DNA of 41,959 bases from an uncultured Candidatus Saccharibacteria bacterium. GTDB taxonomy: Bacteria; Patescibacteriota; Saccharimonadia; Saccharimonadales; Saccharimonadaceae. The notes beneath the pieces were generated by a model. The model saw only the letters and a list, made by a program, of their open reading frames with translations. It searched no databases and was not told where the DNA came from. Of the stretch, positions 1-7,536 are shown in pieces; position 1 is the stretch's first letter, and every line of letters starts with the position of its first letter. The stretch is from assembly GCA_947253995.1 (NCBI GenBank), contig CAMYBM010000002.1:1-41959 (forward strand). Direction: 5' to 3'. The translations under genes were made by a program, and so were the position numbers.

Positions 1-81
1 GGGGTGTCAAAGCTTTCTTGCGTTTTTAACCTAGCCGACGGGCGTAAAACGTGGCAACGCAACATAACATTAAGTCTTTTG

Positions 82-115
82 CTATAGTTTCAAATGACCA
101 TATTATAAACTATAG
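82..115. repeat. 9-bp inverted repeat beyond the hairpin-RNA array
   Basis: CTATAGTTT (82-90) and AAACTATAG (107-115) are perfect inverted repeats around a 16-nt AT-rich loop. They lie just past the terminator end of the first hairpin RNA. They could be a protein-binding site, a weak hairpin or a scar of an insertion. No T-tract follows, so a terminator is unlikely. I see no gene in 1-118. Confidence 0.4.
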
Positions 116-118
116 TAT

Positions 119-176
119 CAAAAAAGGTGATTCATCCACCGCGAACCATCCGGCTCGCGATCATGAATCACCTTGT
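119..176 (-). ncRNA. Hairpin small RNA, tandem copy 1
   Basis: Read on the minus strand, the transcript should start near 175-176, directly next to a hairpin spanning 174-124, and end in six U (125-120). The outer stem is 12 perfect pairs (AAGGTGATTCAT with ATGAATCACCTT). After a small internal loop comes an inner stem CGCGAGCC/GGTTCGCG closed by a GGAT loop. It shares its layout with the copies at 230-287, 340-398 and 16844-16901. Covarying outer pairs and wobble-compatible inner pairs argue for an RNA under selection. The alternative is a promoter plus an immediate terminator with no trans function. I do not recognise the family. Confidence 0.7.
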
Positions 177-182
177 GCATTT

Positions 183-211
183 ATTATATTAAATAAAACT
201 TAAAAAGTCAA
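183..211 (-). promoter_or_regulatory. Sigma-70 promoter of hairpin RNA copy 1
   Basis: On the minus strand TTGACT (211-206), a 17-bp spacer and a consensus TATAAT (188-183) lie 7-8 nt before the hairpin. This is the best match among the four copies. Confidence 0.8.
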
Positions 212-229
212 TTAGATTTTACATAATGC

Positions 230-287
230 AAAAAAGACGATTCATCCACCGCAAACTACAGGTGCTCGCGACCATGAATCGTCTTAT
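230..287 (-). ncRNA. Hairpin small RNA, tandem copy 2
   Basis: Minus-strand hairpin 285-234 with a 12-bp stem AAGACGATTCAT/ATGAATCGTCTT, then U6 (235-230). Compared with copy 1, stem pair 4 changes G-C to A-T and pair 5 changes T-A to C-G, both compensated. The inner stem is CGCGAGC/GTTTGCG with a 7-nt loop. It contains two G-U wobbles on the minus strand that would be A-C mismatches on the plus strand. The start is expected near 287. Confidence 0.7.
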
Positions 288-293
288 GTCTCC

Positions 294-322
294 ATCCTAC
301 CGAACCCTGGGCAGAAAGTCAA
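294..322 (-). promoter_or_regulatory. Sigma-70 promoter of hairpin RNA copy 2
   Basis: Minus strand TTGACT (322-317), a 17-bp spacer and TAGGAT (299-294). The -35 lies about 18 bp downstream of the terminator U-run of copy 3, so the units are packed end to end. Confidence 0.7.
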
Positions 323-339
323 CCGAATTTTACATAATA

Positions 340-398
340 CAAAAAAGGTGATTCATCCACCGCAAACCAAAGGGGCTCGCGATCATGAATCACCTTAT
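340..398 (-). ncRNA. Hairpin small RNA, tandem copy 3
   Basis: Minus-strand hairpin 396-345 with a 12-bp outer stem identical to copy 1, inner stem CGCGAGCC/GGTTTGCG with a CCTTT loop, and a U6 end (346-341). Its inner stem carries two G-U wobbles. The period from copy to copy is 110-111 bp. The spacer sequence, including the AAAGTCAA block and an ATTTTACATAAT block, is also conserved, so the units arose by tandem duplication. Confidence 0.7.
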
Positions 399-404
399 AC
401 TTCT

Positions 405-433
405 ATCCTACCAAACTCTGGGTAGAAAGCCAA
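405..433 (-). promoter_or_regulatory. Sigma-70 promoter of hairpin RNA copy 3
   Basis: Minus strand TTGGCT (433-428), 17-bp spacer, TAGGAT (410-405). The -35 has one change from the TTGACT of the other copies. Confidence 0.6.
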
Positions 434-475
434 GCTCCTAAATGAACTATTTTCCAACAAGGATGACGTACTGAG

Positions 476-613
476 TTGTCTGCCCCACTTAAGCCCCGTA
501 AGCGCACTAATGCCTACTGGCAGCGCCGCGTGGAATACACTTATCTTGAGAGTGAGAAGGCGGCGGATGCGTACCGCAAGCGTGTGAGTCGAGTATATGC
601 TGATGACTGGTAG
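476..613 (+). pseudogene. Remnant resembling a phage minor head protein N-terminus
   Basis: A 45-residue reading frame starts at TTG 476, just after an in-frame stop at 464-466, and ends at TAG 611. It contains the block TNAYWQRRVEY followed by a basic helical stretch ending VSRVYADDW. The order 'NxYWxxR(V/F)E', then a YR-rich helix, then an acidic end recalls the N-terminus of SPP1 gp7/Mu gpF-type minor head proteins, which are normally several hundred residues long. The upstream AAGGA sits about 12 nt before TTG, which is a poor fit. No continuation is visible in another frame, so I read it as a decayed prophage fragment. The family assignment is by memory of the pattern and is tentative; it could also be an unrelated small protein. 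Confidence 0.4.
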
Positions 614-880
614 ACACGCCTCTATAGTGCGGAATAGCAGTGAATATGGCTGGCAGTACCTAGAACTACAATCGCCATATTTTAACGGTTATAGAAGGTT
701 AACACTTGAAAGGTTGAAAAAATAGATTTAAGTGCAAAGCTTACAATAGTAAATGCCATGGCAACATTGGAAGTAGCAGCTTCTTGGTGCCGCTAGACAG
801 CTTCGCAGATAGTATTACATTTCGTGAGTATATGGGATATATTAATACCAGGAAACATTTACAAATGAAAGGAACGGACG
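614..880. other. Non-coding stretch without a recognisable gene
   Basis: No convincing reading frame is present in this stretch. An 8-bp inverted repeat AATATGGC (643-650)/GCCATATT (674-681) lies directly behind the phage-like remnant, with a 23-nt loop and only a short T-run. The rest looks like degraded sequence, consistent with an old insertion. Confidence 0.4.
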
Positions 881-1174
881 GTGACATCAAATAGCATTAG
901 GCGAGGCCGCAATATATATACTTTCTACAAGAAAAATAAGGGTGACAAGATATACTGGGTATACCATTATGTAATAAACCCCATCACAAACGAGCCTGAT
1001 GTTATTGATGGTGGGTTACTGATTTCCTTTGACCATCATAATATGCTTAACCTATGGTGTGATTACCCATGGAAGTTTACGCCAGAACAAAAGGCGCTGT
1101 TTGATAAAGAAAACCCGTATTGGGCTAACTTCTTCCGAGACCGTAATGGTATTGAACCGCCATTCAGAGGGTAA
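881..1174 (+). CDS. Small cytoplasmic protein of unknown function (97 aa)
   Basis: The GTG start at 881 is preceded by AAAGGA about 10 nt upstream, a plausible ribosome site. The protein has no signal peptide or membrane segment and is rich in aromatic residues. The C-terminal half reads as a compact domain with FTPEQKALFDKENPYWANFF near residues 66-85. That block reminds me of a family of 70-100-aa uncharacterised proteins (possibly DUF7675), but I cannot confirm this. It sits between a phage-like remnant and an RNA candidate, with no operon partner, so it may be accessory cargo. The function is not known. Confidence 0.6.
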   Translation: MTSNSIRRGRNIYTFYKKNKGDKIYWVYHYVINPITNEPDVIDGGLLISFDHHNMLNLWCDYPWKFTPEQKALFDKENPYWANFFRDRNGIEPPFRG

Positions 1175-1204
1175 AAGTGCCCCGATACATTTCAACGACT
1201 AAAC

Positions 1205-1233
1205 TTGTCAATCTATAAAGCATATGCTATTCT
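1205..1233 (+). promoter_or_regulatory. Promoter of structured RNA candidate A
   Basis: TTGTCA (1205-1210), 17-bp spacer and TATTCT (1228-1233) with an extended-10 TGC. The expected start, about 1240, falls exactly at the base of the closing helix of the RNA. Confidence 0.55.
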
Positions 1234-1239
1234 AATAAT

Positions 1240-1372
1240 AGCTGGTGCGCAGACGGGGCTACCCGTCTAGCATAAAAACAAAAAGATAACGCCTAGCCCC
1301 AGGGTGGGCGCGCAACAGCAAAAAGAATAAAACCCGCTCTTAGGAGGCTCTTCACGGGTTTTATTTTATTTT
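1240..1372 (+). ncRNA. Structured RNA candidate A (about 133 nt)
   Basis: Between a promoter ending at 1233 and a strong terminator at 1326-1365 lies a gene-free, foldable stretch. A closing helix pairs GCTGGTGCGC (1241-1250) with GCGCAACAGC (1310-1319), nine pairs with one G-A mismatch. It encloses hairpin AGACGGG-GCTA-CCCGTCT (1251-1268), an A-rich linker and a second GC-rich hairpin (1291-1309), forming a three-way junction. The terminator loop carries AGGAGG. I do not recognise it: it lacks the SRP apical motif, 6S layout or any riboswitch core I know. The following ATPase has its own promoter after the terminator, which favours an independent RNA over a leader. Confidence 0.5.
1326..1372 (+). 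terminator. Intrinsic terminator upstream of the cation ATPase
   Basis: AATAAAACCCG (1326-1336) pairs perfectly with CGGGTTTTATT (1355-1365), followed by TTATTTT. It insulates the ATPase from everything upstream. Confidence 0.85.
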
Positions 1373-1386
1373 GAAATGTAACGACG

Positions 1387-1392
1387 TATAAT
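1387..1392 (+). promoter_or_regulatory. -10 element giving a leaderless ATPase mRNA
   Basis: TATAAT ends 6 nt before ATG 1399, so the predicted first transcribed base is the start codon itself. No ribosome-binding site can fit. Confidence 0.7.
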
Positions 1393-1398
1393 TTATAT

Positions 1399-3783
1399 AT
1401 GACATATCGCGGGTTAACTCATGATGAAGTTGTAGCGCTGCAGATGGCGGGCAAGTCCAATCGAATGAACCGACGTAGTTCGCGTTCGCTTGGTGAAATT
1501 ATTAGGGTTAACGTTTTTACGCGGTTTAATTTAATCATAACAGTATTGGCTGCATTTGCGTTGCTGTTTGGTGGCGGTTTAATCAATGTTCTGTTCTTTG
1601 GAACCATGGTTATTAATGCTATGATTGGGATCATTCAAGAATGGCGAGCAAAACAGATCCTGGATAAAGCGGCAATTTTAGCAGACCCGCGGGCAACTGT
1701 GGTACGAGATGGCAGACGTCAGTCGGTTGAATTAGACGATATCGTATTGAATGATGTAATTGCATTAAAGCTTGGCGACCAAGTGCCTGTTGACGGTATA
1801 GTTTTAGAGTCGGACGAGTTGGAAGTTAACGAAAGCCTGCTTACAGGTGAATCTGATCCGATCGCAAAATTCGCCAAGGACCAGGTATTGTCGGGGGCGA
1901 TGGTTGTAGCTGGATCGGGTTTGATGAAAGCAACGCGTGTTGGCGCTGATGCGTATGCGGCTACATTAGTTGCTAAAGCTAAACAATTTAAGCCAGCTAG
2001 TTCTGAAGTGATGGTGGCTATCAATAAACTTCTCAAGTGGATTTCTTACAGTATGATAATCGTAGTGCCAGTTTTGGTGCTTGGAGTGTTGCTTAGCAAT
2101 GGCTTAGGTAGGGTTGATTTAAATTGCTTAGTTAACAATTTATTGTCAAACGGTTTACGCGTGATTACGCCGATTGTTAGCATGATACCGGAGGGGTTGG
2201 TCTTATTGTCTAGTACGGCATTTATGTTAGCCGCGGTTAAATTAATTCGCAATAATACTTTGGCGCAACAGATGCCGGCAATTGAGACGCTTGCCCGCGT
2301 TAACACCGTACTGTTAGACAAAACTGGAACAATTACGTCGGGTAAAATGAGATTTATTAAAATTGAATATTTTAGCGGTAGCGTAGACAATAGCAAGGCC
2401 ATTCGTAACGCAGTTAAAACTTTGGCTTCACGCGCTGAGTCGCCAACAAATCAAGCTATATGTAAAGGCATTACACATAAACCGTGTGATTTTGACTATG
2501 AAGTGGCGTTTAGCAGTAGTCGAAAGTGGAGTGCTATTACTATTGATCAAGTTCACTACATTATGGGCGCACCAGAAATTGTCTTAGAGCATCATGCGGC
2601 TGAACTGGAGCGAGCGCGGATTTTGGCCAGCCAGGGGTACCGTGTTTTAGCGGTATCTACTAGCGCGTTAAAACCGCGATCAGTTGGCGTTAATTTTAAG
2701 CGCACGCAACCGAATGGGTTAGTCATAATTCAGGAGCAGGTGCGGCAAACCGCTAAGTCTACTTTGAATTACTTAAGGCAACAGGGCGTTGAGATCAAAA
2801 TTATATCAGGCGATTCTACGGCGACGGTAGCGGCAATTGCTCAATCGGTCGGATTGAACGTAAGGGCTTTTGATGCGCGCAAATTGCCTAATCCTGGAAG
2901 TAGTGTAGATAATATGACACAGTTTACTAAAATAGTTCTTTCGCATAATGTCTTTGGAAGAGTCCAGCCGGAACAGAAGAAGCAGATTTGTTGTGCTTTG
3001 CAAGCTCAAGGCCAAGTTGTTGCGATGACAGGCGATGGCGTAAATGACGCGTTAGCTCTTAAACAATCTGATCTTGGCATTGCAATGAACAATGGAGCTG
3101 CGGCGACTAAGGCAGTAGCGGAGTTAATCTTACTGGACAATGACTTCGCGCATTTACCATTAGTTATGCAAGAAGGTCGCCGCGTTATTGCCAATATTGA
3201 GCGCGTAGCTAGTCTGTTTGTCATTAAAAATGTTTATTCGTTGATTCTTTCATTGGCTTTAATAGTATTTAGCCTACCTTACCCGTTACTTCCACTGCAC
3301 ATGACGGTAATATCGGATTTAAGTATTGGCATACCAGCATTTTGTTTGGCGTTGTCGTCTAACAATCGAATTTATTGTAAGGGGTTTTTGCGCCGAGTGC
3401 TCGCTTTTGCCTTACCGGTCGGCGCAGCTACAGCGGTTGTGCTGTTGTTAACCTACTTAAACGTCAATGGTAGTAGCTTGCTTGGGCGTGAGTACCTCAG
3501 TTCAGCGACTTCAATTGTTGCCATGGTAATGGGTATGGTTGTTCTACTGCATTTGGTTAAGCCAATCAAAGTATGGAAATTGGCCTTGGTAGCCTTGTGT
3601 TCTGGTATGTTTGCAACCGTTTTAGCATCTCCTCGCCTGCGCGAATTGTTTCAATATAAATTGCATATTAATTTATTTGCACCAGTATTACTGTATTCAG
3701 TTGTTGGAACTATAGCTATTGTCATTATCGCGATGGTAAGTCGACGCCTACTCGCTGGGCGTGATAAAATAGAATTATGCTAA
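1399..3783 (+). CDS. CtpE-type cation-transporting P-type ATPase
   Basis: A membrane pump that uses an aspartyl-phosphate intermediate to move a cation. The 794 residues show the actuator motif TGES at 149-152, a PEGL turn in the central membrane helix, the phosphorylation site DKTGT with Asp307, and the hinge TGDGVND at 544-550. Pairs of hydrophobic helices flank these, with a C-terminal bundle of about six helices (roughly 600-785). There is no CPC metal site and no N-terminal metal-binding domain. The family resembles mycobacterial CtpE, reported as a calcium pump, so Ca2+ or a similar divalent cation is the inferred substrate. The start is set by the -10 at 1387. The end overlaps the Mur ligase by 7 nt. 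Confidence 0.9.
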   Translation: MTYRGLTHDEVVALQMAGKSNRMNRRSSRSLGEIIRVNVFTRFNLIITVLAAFALLFGGGLINVLFFGTMVINAMIGIIQEWRAKQILDKAAILADPRATVVRDGRRQSVELDDIVLNDVIALKLGDQVPVDGIVLESDELEVNESLLTGESDPIAKFAKDQVLSGAMVVAGSGLMKATRVGADAYAATLVAKAKQFKPASSEVMVAINKLLKWISYSMIIVVPVLVLGVLLSNGLGRVDLNCLVNNLLSNGLRVITPIVSMIPEGLVLLSSTAFMLAAVKLIRNNTLAQQMPAIETLARVNTVLLDKTGTITSGKMRFIKIEYFSGSVDNSKAIRNAVKTLASRAESPTNQAICKGITHKPCDFDYEVAFSSSRKWSAITIDQVHYIMGAPEIVLEHHAAELERARILASQGYRVLAVSTSALKPRSVGVNFKRTQPNGLVIIQEQVRQTAKSTLNYLRQQGVEIKIISGDSTATVAAIAQSVGLNVRAFDARKLPNPGSSVDNMTQFTKIVLSHNVFGRVQPEQKKQICCALQAQGQVVAMTGDGVNDALALKQSDLGIAMNNGAAATKAVAELILLDNDFAHLPLVMQEGRRVIANIERVASLFVIKNVYSLILSLALIVFSLPYPLLPLHMTVISDLSIGIPAFCLALSSNNRIYCKGFLRRVLAFALPVGAATAVVLLLTYLNVNGSSLLGREYLSSATSIVAMVMGMVVLLHLVKPIKVWKLALVALCSGMFATVLASPRLRELFQYKLHINLFAPVLLYSVVGTIAIVIIAMVSRRLLAGRDKIELC
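3765..3770 (+). promoter_or_regulatory. -10 element before the Mur ligase
   Basis: TAAAAT ends 6 nt before ATG 3777 and lies inside the end of the ATPase gene. It fits the leaderless pattern of the window, although readthrough from the ATPase is also possible. Confidence 0.5.
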
Positions 3784-5057
3784 AACAGCTGATTAGAGCA
3801 GTTCTAGAATACTATACCAAGGTATTTTTTAGGCGACATCACCCAATCTTAATTGTAGTTGTCGGTGCTGTTGGTAAGACGACTACAAAGCATGCTATCT
3901 ATCAAGTACTAAAGCGGCATTACCGCGTTCGCATGGAGCCAACTAATCTAAATAGTGAGTTGTCGGTGCCATTGTCTATTTTAGGGGTAGAATATCCAAG
4001 CAATCGAGTTCTTCGTAACCCACTGGCTTGGCTCGGAGTAATATGGCGGGTATTTTTGGCGGCGTATCGAAAATGTAGTGTTGATATTATTATTCAAGAG
4101 TTAGCAACTGATCACCCTGGAGATATTGCAAATTTTGGACGTTACTTGTCGGCCGATATCGCGGTTGTTACTGCCGTTGCGGATGAGCACATGGAGAATT
4201 TTGCCGATGGCATAGACGCAGTGGCAAACGAGGAGTTATCGGTTTGTCGTTTTGCGAAAACAGTGATACTTAATAGTTCGGCAGTTAATAAAAAATATTT
4301 TAGCATGATAAAGCAGGAAAAATTTATTACCTATGGATTTGACATGGGAGACTACCATTTTTCTAAGGTCGTTGGAAGGCCGCTGTCGGGATATAACGTA
4401 GTAATTGACCATATCAAGGCAACGGTGTCATTGTTGGGTAAACATAATATGCAGTCGATTGCAGCTGCGGTTGCGGTCGGGCGAGAATTGGGCCTGTCTG
4501 ATGCTCTAATTGCTAAAGGTATTGAGTCGTTAGTTCCGGTGCCGGGAAGGATGAACTGTCTTACAGGCAAAAGAAACAGCTTAATTATCGACGATACTTA
4601 TAATTCGTCACCCATAGCTGCCGTTGCCGCACTGGATACATTGTACAGTATAAAAGTTAAACATCGTATTGCAGTTTTGGGGTCAATGAACGAGCTAGGG
4701 ACGTTTAGTGCGGCAGCGCATGATTTAGTTGGCAAACACTGTGATCCGAAGTGCTTAGACTTGGTGGTAACAATTGGGGAAGCTGCCAATAAAGATTTGG
4801 CGTGTGCTGCTGAACGAGCTGGCTGTAAAGTAGTTCGATTTGACAAATCATCTGACGCCGGTAAATATGTATGTTCGTATATGCATAAAACTATGGATCA
4901 AGATTCTAGTAAGGCGATCTTAGTGAAAGGATCGCAAAATGGCGTATTTGCAGAAGAGGCAGTTAAGCAGTTGATTCGTGATCGTAAAGATTCATCCAAG
5001 TTAGTACGGCAAAGTCGAGATTGGATTGAGCGCAAAGCCAAAGCCCACAGTCTGTAG
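3777..5057 (+). CDS. murF: MurF-like Mur ligase lacking the N-terminal domain
   Basis: MurF adds D-Ala-D-Ala to the UDP-MurNAc-tripeptide in the cytoplasm, an ATP-dependent step of peptidoglycan synthesis. The 426 residues show the Mur ATP loop GAVGKTTT at 30-37, the NLNSE block near 57-61, the MurF-like HPGDI near 113-117, and the DDTYNSSP segment near 272, which begins the C-terminal domain. Canonical MurF has about 80 residues of substrate-binding domain before the ATP loop. Here only about 29 residues precede it, with a hydrophobic stretch. The UDP-sugar binding mode must therefore differ, or the substrate may be another peptide. It overlaps the ATPase upstream, and the leuS promoter sits at its stop codon. 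Confidence 0.75.
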   Translation: MLKQLIRAVLEYYTKVFFRRHHPILIVVVGAVGKTTTKHAIYQVLKRHYRVRMEPTNLNSELSVPLSILGVEYPSNRVLRNPLAWLGVIWRVFLAAYRKCSVDIIIQELATDHPGDIANFGRYLSADIAVVTAVADEHMENFADGIDAVANEELSVCRFAKTVILNSSAVNKKYFSMIKQEKFITYGFDMGDYHFSKVVGRPLSGYNVVIDHIKATVSLLGKHNMQSIAAAVAVGRELGLSDALIAKGIESLVPVPGRMNCLTGKRNSLIIDDTYNSSPIAAVAALDTLYSIKVKHRIAVLGSMNELGTFSAAAHDLVGKHCDPKCLDLVVTIGEAANKDLACAAERAGCKVVRFDKSSDAGKYVCSYMHKTMDQDSSKAILVKGSQNGVFAEEAVKQLIRDRKDSSKLVRQSRDWIERKAKAHSL

Positions 5058-5077
5058 TTGAGTCGTTTCTCCTGTGC

Positions 5078-5083
5078 TACAAT
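5078..5083 (+). promoter_or_regulatory. Extended -10 of leuS
   Basis: TACAAT with an upstream TGC ends 7 nt before ATG 5091. This fixes the start codon and implies a leaderless leuS mRNA. Confidence 0.65.
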
Positions 5084-5090
5084 AATAATT

Positions 5091-7532
5091 ATGAAGCGAT
5101 ATGAACCGTTGAAGATTGAGGCTAAATGGCAGGGCATTTGGGCTCACGAAAAACCTTTTGCCGCACATGACGGTGCGAGAGAACGAAAGATGTATGTGGC
5201 AGAGATGTTCCCGTATCCATCCGGAGCTGGGTTGCATGTTGGTCATGTGCGTAATTTTACGATTGTTGATGTGTTGGCGCGATTTTATCGCCAGCAAGGA
5301 TTTAATGTGCTAAGGCCGATTGGCTGGGACACTTTTGGGCTGCCAGCGGAGAACTATGCCCTGAAGATGCATATTTCGCCAAAAGCTATTACGGCAACAA
5401 ATATTGCTAACTTTAAACAGCAGTACCATCGTTTAGGAATGGCGGTAGATTGGACGCGTGAGATTAATACGTCCGACCCAGCTTACTATCATTGGACGCA
5501 GTGGATCTTTACACAGTTATATAAGGCCGGTCTGGCGTATCAATCAGAAAGCTATCAGTGGTGGTGTGATACGGATAAAACAGTGTTGGCCAATGAACAG
5601 GTTGAAGGCGGTAAGTGCTGGCGCTGCGGTAACGAAGTCGAAAAACGCAAAATGAAGCAGTGGTTCTTCAAGATTACTGCATATGCGGATGAACTATTGG
5701 ATGGCCTAGACGATATCGATTGGCCAGAACGAATTAAGCGTATGCAGCGCAATTGGATTGGTCGATCCAGTGGCGCACGTATCGGTTTCAAGGTTAACGA
5801 TAGCAAACAAATAATTAATGTATTTACAACTCGCCCTGATACATTAGCAGGGGCGACGTTTGTTGTGCTTGCTCCGGAAAATAAGTTAGCTCAATTGATT
5901 GCTACGCCGGATCAAACTGATGCGGTACAAAAATACATTACCACGGCCCTTAAGAAGAGTGAAGTTGAGCGTCAGGAAAATAAAGAAAAGACAGGTGTAT
6001 TTACGGGTAGATATACTACAAACCCGATCACTGGGGCTAGTATGCCGATCTGGGTGGCTGATTATGTACTTGGTGGATATGGCGAAGGGGCGGTCATGGC
6101 TGTGCCAGCGCATGATGAACGCGATAATGAATTTGCGAAGAAATTTAAGCTTAGTAGCGTTAAGGTAATTCAGCAGGACGCATGCGCCCAAGATACAGAT
6201 TGCTACAGCGGCGAGGGTATATTGATCAATAGCGCTGACTTTAATGGTTTAACTACAGCTGATGCGCGTGAACGGATCATTGCTTGGTTGAAGGAAAAAC
6301 GGATTGGCGAAGCGAAGGTTACTTACAAAATGCGCGATTGGTTAATCTCTCGCCAGCGTTATTGGGGTTGCCCGATTCCAATTATTAATTGTCCTCACTG
6401 TGGCACTGTACCGGTACCGGAGAAAGATCTGCCGGTTTTATTGCCAGAAGTAGAACAGATTGAGCCAAGTGGCGACGGTAGATCACCATTGGCTAATGAG
6501 TTAGACTGGGTTAATACTATTTGCCCACAGTGCGGCGGCAAGGCTGAGCGCGAGACTGATACAATGGATGGGTACGCTTGTTCCTCATGGTACTTGTTAC
6601 GTTATTGTGATGCGCATAATGACAAACAAGCGTGGGACAAAAAGTTAACAGATTATTGGTACCCGCTAGATTATTATGTTGGCGGCGACCACGCTGTTGC
6701 ACATTTGCTGTATGTTAGGTTTTGGGCAAAGTTTTTGGCTGATCGCGGTTTGATTGGAACGCGCGAGCCGATTAAGCGGTTGCTTTACAACGGATATATT
6801 AATGCGCCAGATGGGCATAAGATGAGCAAGAGTAAGGGTAATGTGATTGACCCGCTTGATGTAATCGATAGTGGTTATGGCGCCGATACGTTGCGAGTTT
6901 ATGAGATGTTCATTGGACCATACAATCTTGATGCGGCTTGGAGTACGAGTTCGATCGGTGGAGTCTATCGCTTTATTAATCGTGCTTGGAATTTGGTACA
7001 GAGCTATCAAGATGATAAAAAGCAGGCTGTGCTGGATGATGCTACTAGGCAACAATTACTTAAGCTGCAGCATAGCACGGCAAAGCGTGTTACGGAAGAT
7101 ATTATGAATGCTCAGTTCAACACTGCGGTAGCGGCAATTATGGAATATCTGAATGGTTTAAGTAAACTGCGCAATACTGGGTTTGATTGTACATTGTGGA
7201 ATGACGCTTTGACTGTATTGTGTCAGCTTCTTTCGCCGTTTGCACCACACGTTTCAAGCGAGATGCTAACTATTTTGCGCGGAGATGATGCCCGTTTAGA
7301 AAAGATGGACTGGCCGCGCTGGAATGATGATTACTTGACCAGCGATACCATTAGCATAGCCGTACAAGTTAACGGTAAATTGCGCGGTAGCGTTTCCGTC
7401 GCAGCGGGATCTAGACCAGAGGATGTTAAATCTGCTGCCTTGGCAGTTGAGAATGTAGCTAGATTTGTGGGCAACACGAAGCCGCAGCGCATTATTTATG
7501 TGCCCAACAAAATTGTAAACATTGTTTTGTAA
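5091..7532 (+). CDS. leuS: Leucyl-tRNA synthetase
   Basis: This class I aminoacyl-tRNA synthetase charges tRNA-Leu. The 813 residues include the HIGH-type motif HVGH at 49-52, the KMSKS motif at 577-581, and a bacterial-type editing insert between them containing TTRPDT. There are also two zinc-type cysteine clusters: CWRCG in the first insert, and CPHCG with CPQCG after the editing domain. The reading frame is open to 5058, but the first eleven codons overlap the promoter and are not conserved in character. The true N-terminus is therefore MKRYEPLKIEAKWQ at 5091. The C-terminus has the anticodon-binding and PheT-like end domain. The gene ends 4 nt from the convergent LysM gene. Confidence 0.97.
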   Translation: MKRYEPLKIEAKWQGIWAHEKPFAAHDGARERKMYVAEMFPYPSGAGLHVGHVRNFTIVDVLARFYRQQGFNVLRPIGWDTFGLPAENYALKMHISPKAITATNIANFKQQYHRLGMAVDWTREINTSDPAYYHWTQWIFTQLYKAGLAYQSESYQWWCDTDKTVLANEQVEGGKCWRCGNEVEKRKMKQWFFKITAYADELLDGLDDIDWPERIKRMQRNWIGRSSGARIGFKVNDSKQIINVFTTRPDTLAGATFVVLAPENKLAQLIATPDQTDAVQKYITTALKKSEVERQENKEKTGVFTGRYTTNPITGASMPIWVADYVLGGYGEGAVMAVPAHDERDNEFAKKFKLSSVKVIQQDACAQDTDCYSGEGILINSADFNGLTTADARERIIAWLKEKRIGEAKVTYKMRDWLISRQRYWGCPIPIINCPHCGTVPVPEKDLPVLLPEVEQIEPSGDGRSPLANELDWVNTICPQCGGKAERETDTMDGYACSSWYLLRYCDAHNDKQAWDKKLTDYWYPLDYYVGGDHAVAHLLYVRFWAKFLADRGLIGTREPIKRLLYNGYINAPDGHKMSKSKGNVIDPLDVIDSGYGADTLRVYEMFIGPYNLDAAWSTSSIGGVYRFINRAWNLVQSYQDDKKQAVLDDATRQQLLKLQHSTAKRVTEDIMNAQFNTAVAAIMEYLNGLSKLRNTGFDCTLWNDALTVLCQLLSPFAPHVSSEMLTILRGDDARLEKMDWPRWNDDYLTSDTISIAVQVNGKLRGSVSVAAGSRPEDVKSAALAVENVARFVGNTKPQRIIYVPNKIVNIVL

Positions 7533-7536
7533 GAAT

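Noticed and set aside
119..433. CRISPR array
   Set aside because: The repeated part includes promoters and spacers of similar sequence, the period is ~110 bp, there are only three copies, and no cas genes are visible.
643..681. Inverted repeat behind the phage-like remnant as a terminator
   Set aside because: The stem is 8 bp with a 23-nt loop and only a short T-run, too weak to call.
5058..5090. N-terminal extension of leuS
   Set aside because: It overlaps the TACAAT promoter element; the conserved protein begins at 5091.
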